Under the pieces are notes generated by a model. That model searched no databases and had not been told where the DNA came from. It saw only the letters and a list, made by a program, of their open reading frames with translations. The position numbers and the translations under genes were made by a program. A stretch of 24,504 bases of DNA from Chara braunii (Eukaryota; Streptophyta; Charophyceae; Charales; Characeae), in the NCBI GenBank assembly GCA_003427395.1, contig BFEA01000052.1, positions 2,467,127 through 2,491,630 on the forward strand. Direction: 5' to 3'. Below, one piece after another: positions 1-24,504 of this stretch (position 1 is its first letter; every line of letters starts with the position of its first letter).

Positions 1-230
1 CCCCAGGCCTGAAGTCACAGAAAAAAAAAGACCCCGGATTTGGGGTCTACAGACCGACCGCGGAACAACCCCACAAAAAAAAATAAAAAATAAAATAAAA
101 ATTCTGGGCCCTTTTTTTTTACGACTGGGATACCCGGGCATGGGACCGGTAAGGTCGTGATGACCGGGTGACCGGCCGGTCATGGGAATCTTCCTAGCTC
201 AGCCATGGATAGTGTTTTTTTTTTAAACAC

Positions 231-395
231 TCTGCCCCATTCCATCCACAATTTGTCTCAAACAATCCATGAAGCAAAAAAAGGTGTAGACAGGCAAGAT
301 AGTAGAAGATGCAAGGTTGGCCACATTGTGTGGTTAAGTGCCCAAACACTTGCGGAAGCCTAGCAAAATCATAAAGCACTCTGGCCACACATCCA
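231..395. repeat. Dispersed repeat family 1, copy A
   Basis: This copy shares with 16920-17105 the order of several blocks: ATTCCATC, TAGTAGAAGATGCAAGGT, GGCCAC and TGTG(T/C)GGTTAA. Both copies are in the same orientation. Copy A follows a T10 run and copy B follows an A25 run. The family is not identified; a short retroposon is possible. Confidence 0.7.
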
Positions 396-504
396 AAACC
401 ATGTCCTCCACAAAATTGCCTTGGCTTCAATAACTTGAAAAGGATAGACATGGAGACATACACATGTTTGCCTCATAAACTCATCCTTGACAAATAACGG
501 CTTT

Positions 505-593
505 ACCCGAATAGAACACCCGGTTATTGTTGCCGTATCTAGCCGGAATGCTGGCCCAAATACCGCTGTAAAGACCGGGCATTCTATTCGGGT
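505..593. repeat. Short foldback with 20-bp inverted arms
   Basis: The arm ACCCGAATAGAACACCCGGT (505-524) is the reverse complement of 574-593 except at two positions (CA versus TG). A 49-base spacer separates the arms. It could be a MITE-like foldback or a decayed terminal-inverted-repeat element. Confidence 0.65.
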
Positions 594-697
594 GGAGACA
601 GTAGCTGTTTCTAGCATACTTCACCATTCAAAATCACATTTCAACCACTGCGTTATCTTGCACATTCAATACGCACCCATCTTTAAGGTCCTTTTAC

Positions 698-18036
<17,339 letters not shown>

Positions 18037-18959
18037 CTGCAAGAACTCCAACGGAATGCAATATGCAATGTCGCATGTCCGCAGTCAGAAAAGAACTCTA
18101 AACATCATCCACACACTCATCCATGGAGCAAACCATGGCACCATCATCCAATGGTTTCCTGTGTGTCAGCAGCACATATAAGACCAGAGCAGCAATCAGG
18201 TCTATTACTGGTAGATGAAAGAATCCAAAGGACGCTGACATGGGATAGCATCTCAACTCGGTATCCCCTCCCTCATTGCAACCCCAGAGCGCTCTGGAGA
18301 ATTCTTGCATACTGTCTGACAGCCACTTTAGTAGACTGGACGAGTGCACGTGCAGCTGTTGTAGTGGAAATTTTGACACACAGTATTGAAGTGACTCAAG
18401 TCGGTGGAAGTGAGCATGAAAGGTTTAGGCTATCTGGATAAATGCTGCACTTTACGTTTATGATATTTCAGACTGCCAAAGGAGCAAATGAACGAAATGG
18501 TCACAAGCCTCTGCCGCAAATAAAACCCTCTGCTGCATACATTTGGACAAAATTGTTACGAAGGATTTTTTGAAAGGAGAGTTGTGTACCCACAGAAAAA
18601 CGTAGAACAGTTCCCGTGCACCTGACCCAAAAGCTTTCCATCGGCGTAGCACCCCATGTACAGGGTGAGTCCCTACTCCGGAGAGAACGAGAACATACTC
18701 AAAAAACCGTGTATGCGTACATTTTCTTTTATCTTTTATTTTTAGTCACTTTTTTTTAGGTATAGGTACATAGGGGTTTTGGTGTCGTGCCCATCATTCC
18801 TTGGCAGTTCTGTGCTAAGAAATGACGCATAACAGCAACACATGAGACTGTAACACTCCTGCAACTTCCCATCAGCACCCACCAACCCCCACCCTCGACA
18901 CCCACCAACCCCTACAGCTAACCTATGCTGCGGCATGACACACACGCACACGCGCAGAG

Positions 18960-19019
<60 letters not shown>

Positions 19020-19279
19020 ACGTTCTGCTGCAACACCAAGGACACACACACAGCCACACACAGTCACACATGTTCTGCTGTAGCAATCTTTTTCTTGTGC
19101 AACACAACACACTTGTCCATTCAAACTGTCACGGAAGCACTGCTGGTTGCTTCTGAGGCCACTTCGGGTGTGACTTGATCAGGCAAAAGAGAGTACTCTA
19201 CGATGCTGGGCGTCATGGCAAGTACTGTATGGTCGACGAAGAGATTCCATCTCCGAACTGATACAAGGAGATTCCATCT
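18037..19279. other. Region upstream of the recognised exons, no gene identified
   Basis: This should hold further 5' exons or an intron of the FHA-AAA gene, but none could be supported. A 93-codon minus-strand frame at 18098-18379 has a hydrophobic segment and no recognisable homology. A long CA tract lies at 18961-19017, and CACACA-rich sequence continues to about 19070. A short duplication of GAGATTCCATCTCCGA occurs near 19240-19285. Confidence 0.4.
18961..19017. repeat. (CA)n microsatellite, about 28 units
   Basis: This is a pure CA run with degenerate CA-rich flanks. Open frames across it encode poly(Thr-His) or poly(Cys-Val) and are artefacts. Confidence 0.97.
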
Positions 19280-19346
19280 CCGACCCTAAAGCTCCCACCC
19301 GCTTTCCTAAAATCCTTGGCAGACCCCTCGTTGCCATTTATAGTAA

Positions 19347-19694
19347 CCACAGATGTGGGCCGATGGGAACAGGGGTCGTGCTACAGAAAATTGATAGAGA
19401 TGGGTATAAACCAGTGGAGTTCATGTCGAGACGGCTGCCCTCTGAGAAAGTAGCACCATCTACATATGAAAGAGAGTTTTCCACTACACGAGGCACTATA
19501 CCTGTCTCTTATACACATCTAGATGTGTATAAGAGACAGCCACAGATGTGGGCCGATGGGAACAGGGGTCGTGCTACAGAAAATTGATAGAGATGGGTAT
19601 AAACCAGTGGAGTTCATGTCGAGACGGCTGCCCTCTGAGAAAGTAGCACCATCTACATATGAAAGAGAGTTTTCCACTACACGAGGCACTATAC
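19347..19694. repeat. Perfect 155-bp duplication flanking a transposase-adapter junction
   Basis: Positions 19347-19501 and 19540-19694 are identical at all 155 bases I compared, with a constant offset of 193. The 38 bases between them are two 19-bp Tn5 mosaic ends. An identical copy in otherwise decayed DNA is not expected biologically. Confidence 0.97.
19502..19539. other. Head-to-head Tn5/Nextera mosaic ends (mate-pair junction adapter)
   Basis: CTGTCTCTTATACACATCT (19502-19520) is followed directly by its reverse complement AGATGTGTATAAGAGACAG (19521-19539). This is the engineered 19-bp Tn5 mosaic end used in Nextera kits, in the exact arrangement of the mate-pair circularisation junction. 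It is synthetic contamination in the assembly, not an insertion element. Confidence 0.97.
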
Positions 19695-20246
19695 ACGAGG
19701 CCTTGGGCCTTGCTGCACCACTCACCAAATGCAAAAAAGACAAATTATGGTGGTGTATGCATCCATTTTTTAGCAGAAAATTCATTCTCATCTTCCACAT
19801 TTGGCGAGTGGTGCAGTGAGGCCCATTATGTCCTCAGCTGACACTCCAAAATATATTCGGAACACGAAACACTGTTGATTGAAGGCGTGGGCTAAGATGT
19901 CCACTAAATTGGCTGGATGAGCCGAAGAAATAAACTATTTTGACTTCTGAGTTAAAACCAGTTGAAGACAAACGTAATCTTGTACTCGAAGTGATGTCTA
20001 CGAGAGCCAACATCTCTTGAACAATTGTGACTTACCTCAACGCTTGGAAAGATTTGCACCAGCAACACATCAAGGCTGCATATATAATAAAGCAGCCAAG
20101 AACCCCATAAAGTGCCTCATTATAGAGTGACTGTTTTAGTGTATTCTTATTTCTTTCAGTGTTTTATAATTTTTTTACACTGAACAAAGGATAAAACCCA
20201 AACACAAAGACACATTGAAATCATTCGATTTCTCAGTCTTCTTAAC

Positions 20247-20420
20247 TCCTCCACTGCGCCTCTCACGTACAAGGCTAGCCACGGTGATGAAGTTCAGCAC
20301 GAGCTGCCCCCATCCCCGTATGCCATAACAGCCCACTTGCACACTGTGGGAAAGAGGCAGAGTAAAGGGAGAGGTGTTAAACACAAGGAAGAGATGAGCA
20401 GAAAAGAAAAACCGATAGGC
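20247..20420 (-). repeat. Direct repeat flanking the retroelement, 3' copy
   Basis: It shares with 23630-23800 the blocks ACAAGG.(C/T)AGCCACG, GCTGCCCCCATCCCCGT, CCCACTTGCAC and AAAGAGG.A.AGTAAAG-like sequence. On the coding strand one frame reads VQVGCYGIRGWGQLVLN, so the repeat may itself have been part of an open frame. Confidence 0.7.
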
Positions 20421-20436
20421 GAAGGGAAGGCGACAC

Positions 20437-20740
20437 AACTTCTTCTTTCTTTTACTGCATTCTTCTTTCTTTTACTGCATTCTTCTTTCCTTCACAGTTT
20501 TACAGTTTTGGTGAAGGCTCTACCACGTTCGCTTTTCAGCACACCTGCACTTCCTCCTTTACTTTTCATTCTCATTTTCACCCTTCTGACTATTTCTTTA
20601 AGGGTGTTAGGGTGCAGGGAACAAACAAAGTAAAAGGACACAAACTTCTTTCTCTTACTGCATTCTTCTTTCACTGTCTTGCAGTTTTAGTGAAGGGTCT
20701 CCCACTTTTGTACACTCTTTTCAGCACACCTGCACCTTTT
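20437..20740. repeat. Pyrimidine-rich tandem and direct repeats 3' of the retroelement
   Basis: TTCTTCTTTCTTTTACTGCA is repeated about three times at 20438-20495. The block TTCTTTC...ACTGCATTCTTCTTTC, CAGTTTT.GTGAAGG and CTTTTCAGCACACCTGCAC occurs first at 20450-20550 and again at 20645-20735. This is local iteration of the element tail. Confidence 0.8.
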
Positions 20741-21150
20741 TGTTAAGGTGCAAGGTAAGAGTAAGACCCTCACGACACATAGGACAACTATCATTAAGGA
20801 TGCGGGCTATGGTAGCAGCCCTCCCGCCGATCTGTAGGACAAAGATGACTCAGGCAAGCAAGCTCGTCACAGCAGGAGCAAGGACGGGTAGCATCAACCA
20901 TAACTCTGAAGCATTAGGTAGCATCAACCATACCTCTGAAGCATTTGTACACTCTTTTCAGCGCACCTGCACCTTTTTGTTAAGGTGCAAGGTACGTCTG
21001 AGTAAGACCCTCACGACAGACAAGGACAACTATCATAAAAGGGCGATGGTAGCAGCCCTCCCGCCGATCTATAGGGCAAAGACGATTCAGGCAAGCAACC
21101 TCGTCACAGCAGGAGCCAGGACGGCTAGCATCAACCATACCTCTGAAGCA
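20708..21150. repeat. Tandem duplication of the retroelement 3' coding end
   Basis: Copy 1 (about 20708-20945) and copy 2 (about 20947-21150) share CACTCTTTTCAGC.CACCTGC, TAAGACCCTCACGACA, GGTAGCAGCCCTCCCGCCGA and CTCGTCACAGCAGGAGC. Copy 2 is in the open Cys-rich frame; copy 1 has lost it. Copy 1 has a further internal doubling of GGTAGCATCAACCATA with CTCTGAAGCATT (about 20888-20945). Each copy contains the hairpin GCACCTTTTTGTTAAGGTGC (20732-20751 and 20969-20988). Confidence 0.9.
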
Positions 21151-21417
21151 TGCACGGCAGAGGGCATGCGGGTTGAAGGCCATGACGATTGTGGGGCGTT
21201 CACCATCACAGTTAAGTGCACATTCGCTATAGAGCCCACAGGTACAGATGGGATATACTGCATCTGGATGTAGAGGATGTTCACAATCCGGATACAGGTG
21301 GCATCCCTGCAGACAGCGGGCCCGAAAAATAATATGGTTGTAGTGACGTCGACAAAGTCGATGCTTTACACAGCCAAGTGTAACTGTGTCAGTGGCCGCA
21401 CAAAGAAGGAGGTCACA
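21052..21417 (-). pseudogene. Cys/His-rich RING-like zinc-binding domain of the retroelement
   Basis: It lies in the same frame as the His/Asn part of the Josephin-like segment, after a VSVPVSVPASG-type linker. It has about 17 Cys in 120 residues. Two modules stand out: GCVKHRLCRRHYN and NPHALCRACFRGMVDASRPG, each with the H-x2-C-x2-C/H spacing of RING-type zinc ligands. A CC, C and CPID...GC set follows. It could be a RING-like E3 domain or a nucleic-acid-binding zinc finger, and I cannot decide between them. The frame ends at 20980-20982 inside a small hairpin. Confidence 0.5.
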
Positions 21418-21657
21418 AAGGGTTAATACAGCATGTGGGGGAATAAAGACTGAAGCAGGCACGGTGACAGACACGGAAGAGGTATGCACGGAGACAGACA
21501 CAGAGACAGGCAACAGACACAGACGGGCACGGAGACAGGTGCGGATAGGGTCAATAACCTGAAAGGAGACGGACACAGAAACAGGCACAAAGACAGGTCC
21601 GGAGGCAGGCACAGAGATGGGCGCAGAGGCAGACGCGGAAGTACACAAGGATATGGG

Positions 21658-22113
21658 GTCAATAACCAGGAACAGTTGCAGATTAGGGTAATTACGCACG
21701 ATATCACACGTGGCAGTAATAGTTTGCACCATAGCACCGCCATTCCATAATTCCCAAGAACCAGAGGCACGGACAAGCACGGTGTAGTGGTCAGGAGTAT
21801 GTAGAATTAGGCACAAACGTGCGAACAGTGGTCCGGGTCGCCACCCGAAAGGGTATGCTGCATATCAAGCTGGCGCCTTATCAATGCAGTCTCCAGAACA
21901 GAGACTGAATCCCCCACGTCAAGTGTAATTACTATCGTGTGCGGGATGCTGAGTTGGGTTATCACCATATAACTCCCGCTCCTGAGCATCAAGCTCGGAA
22001 GCAATGGCTAAGAAATCAGAGTGCGCATATGGTTGCCAGCGATAGGCTTGTAGGCAGATGTTAGTAGCAGCGAGGCCACACAGATTCGGTGGAGGGCACT
22101 CAGGCAGATTTTC
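21658..22113 (-). pseudogene. Josephin-like (ataxin-3 type) cysteine-protease domain, broken
   Basis: The first part reads ECPPPNLCGLAATNICLQAY and then FLAIASELDAQERELYG. This aligns with the Josephin start, where the active Cys sits in a LCAQHCLNNLLQ-like helix followed by L..IA..LD..ER. The candidate Cys codon is at 22078-22080. After a stop and frameshift comes SVSVLETALIRRQLDMQ, matching Josephin F-S-x-QVL..AL. After a second shift comes LILHTPDHYTVLVRASGSWE then LWNGG (His codon 21787-21789). His and Asn are 15 residues apart with Trp at +11, exactly as in ataxin-3 (H119, W130, N134). The oxyanion Gln five residues before Cys is not seen. Family members cleave ubiquitin chains; activity here is only inference. 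Confidence 0.6.
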
Positions 22114-22124
22114 CACAGAGTCCC

Positions 22125-23028
22125 CTACAGTCCCCTTGCCAAGTTCATCCTCAGATGGTCCCTCACCATCATCCCTCCTATTTTGTGCTTGTCGCACTGC
22201 AGGAAGGTCTGCAGTCGAAGAGCATCGTAGTCGTGGCACAGATGCTGGGGGCTGCAAAAGACGAGGACGGGATTTAAAGGAGGGCCGTGATGGGGAGAAT
22301 GAATGGGTTCTTCTTCGTCCAAGAACAGAGATGGAGGAAAGGGGAGTAAGCTGAGGCTGGGGAGTAAGCCAAGGCCGGTGTCCAGGATGGCAAAGTAGGC
22401 GTTCCGCAGGGGCAGATGAGACCAACGGAGAATAAGATGACGAAGTCTGTGTGGACGAAGCAGTTTGTGGATCAGGAAGAGGGGTAACGGATGGAGACAA
22501 AACCAGGAGACAAAACCAGGGGACAAAACCAGGGGAGGTAGGAGCGGTGAAGATGTAGGTGGTGGTGGAGTAGTAGGAATGTGGGCGACAGACGGAGACA
22601 AGACCAGGGGAAATAAGGGCCGTGAAGAAGGGGGTGGTGAAGCCAGGGATGGCGAAGTGGTTGAAGCAGAGACATGGGGGGCAGTCACAGGTGAGACCCG
22701 AAGAGGGAACTCTGCAGGTGCCAATGCAGGCAGGGCCACGAATGCTATGGAGGAACACACCGAGACCAAAGGCGGCACAGCAGCCGCTGGTCGAGTTGCA
22801 CCCGTGGAATCAATCCGTAGATGCAACCAAGTACGATGACCAAGAAGCTGTGAGCCTATAAGGGGCAGGCAGGGTCACAAACGGCATGGAAGGGGTTACT
22901 GAGACTGATGAGGACGCAGGTGCGACAGGCGCAGGTAATGAAGAAGAGGCTGTGACAGATGTGACAGGCGCACGTAATGAAGAAGAGGCTGTGACAGGGT
23001 GTAGTCCAGGAGCAGCGTGTAGATACAC
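22125..23028 (-). pseudogene. Pro/Ser/Thr-rich linker of the retroelement polyprotein, frameshifted
   Basis: No single frame spans it. Overlapping minus-strand frames (22810-23028, 22125-22826, 21919-22758) all read Pro, Ser, Thr and Ala-rich sequence typical of a disordered linker. A 39-bp unit (13 codons) repeats at 22922-22999 (VTASSSL-AP motif), and a 12-14-bp GACAAAACCAGG unit repeats at 22495-22535. These in-frame expansions are a likely source of the frameshifts. Confidence 0.45.
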
Positions 23029-23434
23029 GAGAAAGTGGGTTGTGAATAGACCATCGAAGCATGCTGCGGAACCAGCTGGACAGGTGGGTCACGTGCGCAG
23101 GGTACCTGTGTTGACCTCTACGAGTATAGGAAGTCCATCCTTTCGCAAGAATTGCTGGAGAGTGCCCGTGAAAAAGCATGCGTGGAGTGAGCATGGCAGC
23201 TGCAATTTTGAAATCATACCAGTTGTTGCAGACATACTCGAACCTAATAAGCTGGCCTGTAAACACTCCCGCCGGCTGGTGTGCAGGGACGTTAGACGTA
23301 GCACTGGGATAACGAATAACAGGGAAATTCCATTCGGCTGCTTTGTCGAAGACACTCATACGCAGGGAACCGTCAGGGCGGACTTGGAGGCATGCAACCA
23401 AGTAGTCAATCCCCAAGTACCTCCACGTGTGCAT
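22856..23434 (-). pseudogene. Reverse-transcriptase C-terminal (thumb) fragment, Penelope-like
   Basis: The open frame of 192 codons begins at an ATG at 23434, which is probably not a natural start. Its first 100 residues contain RPDGSLRMSVFDKAAEWNFP, VIRYPSATSNVPAHQ, GVFTGQLIRFEYVCNNWYDF and LFHGHSPAILAKGW. This follows the pattern of RT connection/thumb regions in Penelope-like and related eukaryotic RTs (Y/F-x-K, then S-N/H-x-P, G-x-L-x-R, C-x(4)-DF and a RGY-like HGHS). The upstream RT core with its catalytic Asp residues is absent. From about residue 130 the frame becomes low complexity, so coding continues in another frame after a shift near 23030. Confidence 0.6.
22922..22999 (-). repeat. 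39-bp (13-codon) tandem repeat
   Basis: Two units contain GACAGGCGCA(G/C)GTAATGA and AGAAGAGGCTGTGACAG. The length is a multiple of three, consistent with expansion in a translated linker. Confidence 0.9.
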
Positions 23435-23606
23435 AATATAGATTGTAGAACTTCAAATGGAGATAGAAACAGTAAAAAACTACACTTACTCTATATTTGG
23501 TCAAACATCTATTACATCAATCGACGGAGAGAATGGATTACCAAGTAAGGAGAGAATGGGATAACCGAGGTATATATTGTCACACTGTGAATCGAAGTGC
23601 AAAGGT

Positions 23607-23632
23607 GGGAAAGAAGGAAGGAAGGAAGGAAA
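23607..23632. repeat. (GGAA)n microsatellite
   Basis: Short GAAGGAAGGAAGG run next to the 5' flanking repeat of the retroelement. Confidence 0.9.
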
Positions 23633-23800
23633 GCTCCGCCTGTTCATCGCCTCTTACATACAAGGTCAGCCACGTGTGGATGACAGGTTGAGCGCTCGCT
23701 GCCCCCATCCCCGTGTGTCACAAGGACCCACTTGCACGCAGCCAAAAAGGCAAAGAGGTAAAGAAAAGGAGGAAAACAGACCTCACAGAGGCAAGGAGAG
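23630..23800 (-). repeat. Direct repeat flanking the retroelement, 5' copy
   Basis: This is the partner of 20247-20420 in the same orientation, about 3.4 kb apart. On the coding strand it reads QVGPCDTRGWGQRALN before stops. Penelope-like elements typically show such pseudo-LTR flanks, although a partial tandem copy of the element would look the same. Confidence 0.7.
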
Positions 23801-23820
23801 AGAAAAGGGTCCAATCAAAG

Positions 23821-24390
23821 AAAAGACGAAGGAAGAGGAAGGCCTATCAGTCAAACAAAGCAAATGACACATCCCACAGATAAACCAATTGCCACTGTCA
23901 CAACAAAGTTCAACATATATATTTTTTTTCCTTGTTTTCTTTTTCCTTTTCTTCAGAAATTCGTACTTTGTTTCTTTTCTTTTTTCGTTTTTTCAATTTT
24001 TTCTTTCTTCTTTCTTCAACTCCACATCTGTTGGTAGTGTCGAAAGCTTTATCTGCCCTGCAATTAGCGTTGCTCCTGACCTGCTTGATACTATTGACCA
24101 GTCAGGAAGAGGAGACCCCACCCCAGCAGACAGGACAGGCACGCAGGGGAAAAAATTTCAATAAAACCGTGCCCAAGTCCACAGTCCGCTGGCTATTTCC
24201 GTGTTTTGATTCTTTTTTTTTTTCAGTTTGTTTGTTTCTTTTGGGTCCTTTTTTTTTTGCCCAAGCGATCACGTGTTATGTCCATTGCATCACCGTCATG
24301 CTCTTGGGGAAGATGAGTTCACGGGAAAGAAGACAGCATTGCAACCACATGCATATTCCTCAAGTCAAGGTGAAACTAAGGTAGTATACA
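23821..24390. other. T-rich region without recognised gene
   Basis: Strong T and TTTTC runs (23920-24015, 24210-24260) produce open frames of Phe, Ser and Leu that are compositional artefacts. Nothing else is supported here. Confidence 0.6.
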
Positions 24391-24504
24391 GGTCACGTTA
24401 TGGTCTAAGGTTATATTCAGGTCACGTTAAGGTCACATTACGATCACAACACGATTATATACAGGTCACGTTAAGGTCTAATGTTATATTCAGGTCATGT
24501 TAAG
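24391..24504. repeat. Minisatellite with GGTCACGTTA units at window edge
   Basis: GGTCACGTTA-like units start at 24391, 24420, 24464 and 24493, spaced 29, 44 and 29 bases. This gives a higher-order period of about 73 (29+44). The unit continues TATGGTCTAAGGTTATATTCA. The array runs off the right edge. Confidence 0.85.

Larger units (their letters stand above)
1..697 (-). other. Partial intron or 3' continuation of the FHA-AAA gene
   Basis: No coding sequence is recognised. The stretch holds A-rich and T-rich runs near 18-125, a GC-rich patch with short inverted repeats (GACCCC/GGGGTC at 30-47; ATGACCGG/CCGGTCAT near 158-183), one copy of a dispersed repeat (about 231-395) and a foldback (505-593). 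The remaining exons with the AAA+ catalytic domain should lie to the left. Confidence 0.5.
19280..20020 (+). pseudogene. Broken Ty3/gypsy polyprotein fragment (RT end and RNase H)
   Basis: The frame starts LKLPPAFLKSLADPSLPFIV then TTD, the usual entry to the gypsy RNase H domain. It shifts by one base and continues as GTGVVLQKIDRDGYKPVEFM and SRRLPSEKVAPSTYERE, where the family normally has LYAL and then the rest of RNase H. Decayed pieces of that follow: EHETL near 19860, AEEINYFDF near 19925 and ELKPVEDKRNLVLEVMSTRA at about 19948-20010. Stops and frameshifts are frequent, so it is dead. The insert at 19502-19539 and the duplicated 155 bp are additional and probably artificial. No LTRs were recognised. 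Confidence 0.85.
20247..23820 (-). mobile_element. Decayed Penelope-like retroelement with Josephin-like and RING-like domains
   Basis: This minus-strand element of about 3.5 kb is bounded by diverged direct repeats (23630-23800 and 20247-20420). In coding order it carries an RT thumb-like region (about 23434-23080), a Pro/Ser/Thr-rich linker (about 23028-22125), a Josephin-like protease domain (22113-21658), a Val-Ser-Pro repeat linker and a Cys/His-rich domain (21417-21052). The frame shifts several times, so it is not a working gene as read. The RT palm motifs and any GIY-YIG nuclease are missing, so this is a truncated copy. The Penelope assignment rests on the thumb pattern and the pLTR-like flanks. 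Confidence 0.55.

Noticed and set aside
18742-19156. Open frames encoding poly(Cys-Val) or poly(Thr-His)
   Set aside because: These are translations of the CA microsatellite and its degenerate flanks.
19502-19539. Natural terminal inverted repeat of a DNA transposon
   Set aside because: The sequence is the hyperactive engineered Tn5 mosaic end in the exact mate-pair junction configuration, with perfect copies of the flank. An artefact explains everything.
20247-23820. Hammerhead ribozyme, as known from Penelope-like pseudo-LTRs
   Set aside because: A CTGATGAG core occurs near 22905, but no matching GAAA core or helices were found nearby; other CTGATGA matches in the window also fail.

Overview
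The window looks like nuclear DNA of a large, repeat-rich green-lineage (streptophyte) genome. The evidence is a plant-type split gene with kilobase-scale introns, long dinucleotide microsatellites, many local tandem duplications, and decayed Ty3/gypsy and Penelope-like retroelement sequence. The retroelement protein flavour and intron sizes suggest a charophyte such as Chara. That assignment is inference from remembered family features, not a database result. No prokaryotic operons, rRNA, tRNA or CRISPR arrays were found.

The backbone is one minus-strand gene running from about 18,036 leftwards off the window. I assembled nine exons (17775-18036, 15670-15791, 12643-12756, 10344-10481, 9244-10040, 7811-7932, 4517-4611, 1407-1526, 698-911). 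Every junction is GT/AG and all eight splice phases agree, giving about 661 codons. The product resembles the land-plant FHA-AAA+ ATPases of the Arabidopsis At4g02480/At1g02890 type: an acidic N-terminal region, a WGxL-SQYSQ motif, an FHA domain split over two exons, a long low-complexity linker, a conserved NFPYYLSE segment and a degenerate first P-loop. The true first exon and the catalytic AAA+ module are not in the window. The introns (0.3-3.2 kb) hold nearly all the other structure: a compound (CT)25(CA)25 tract, (AG)34, tandem duplications with periods of about 37, 49, 80, 166, 240, 279 and 375 bp, and two dispersed repeat families each present twice.

Right of 18,036 lies transposon territory. 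At 19,280-20,020 (+) is a broken Ty3/gypsy RNase H region. It is interrupted by an exact 38-bp pair of head-to-head Tn5/Nextera mosaic ends with a perfect 155-bp duplication on both sides, which is almost certainly a sequencing-library or assembly artefact. From about 23,820 down to 20,250 (-) is a retroelement remnant with a Penelope-like reverse-transcriptase thumb region, a Pro/Ser/Thr-rich linker, a Josephin-like cysteine-protease domain with Cys, His and Asn at ataxin-3-like spacing, and a Cys/His-rich RING-like domain. It is broken by frameshifts, its 3' end is tandemly duplicated, and it is flanked by diverged direct repeats of about 170 bp. This RT + deubiquitinase-like + RING-like combination is the most unusual biology in the window.
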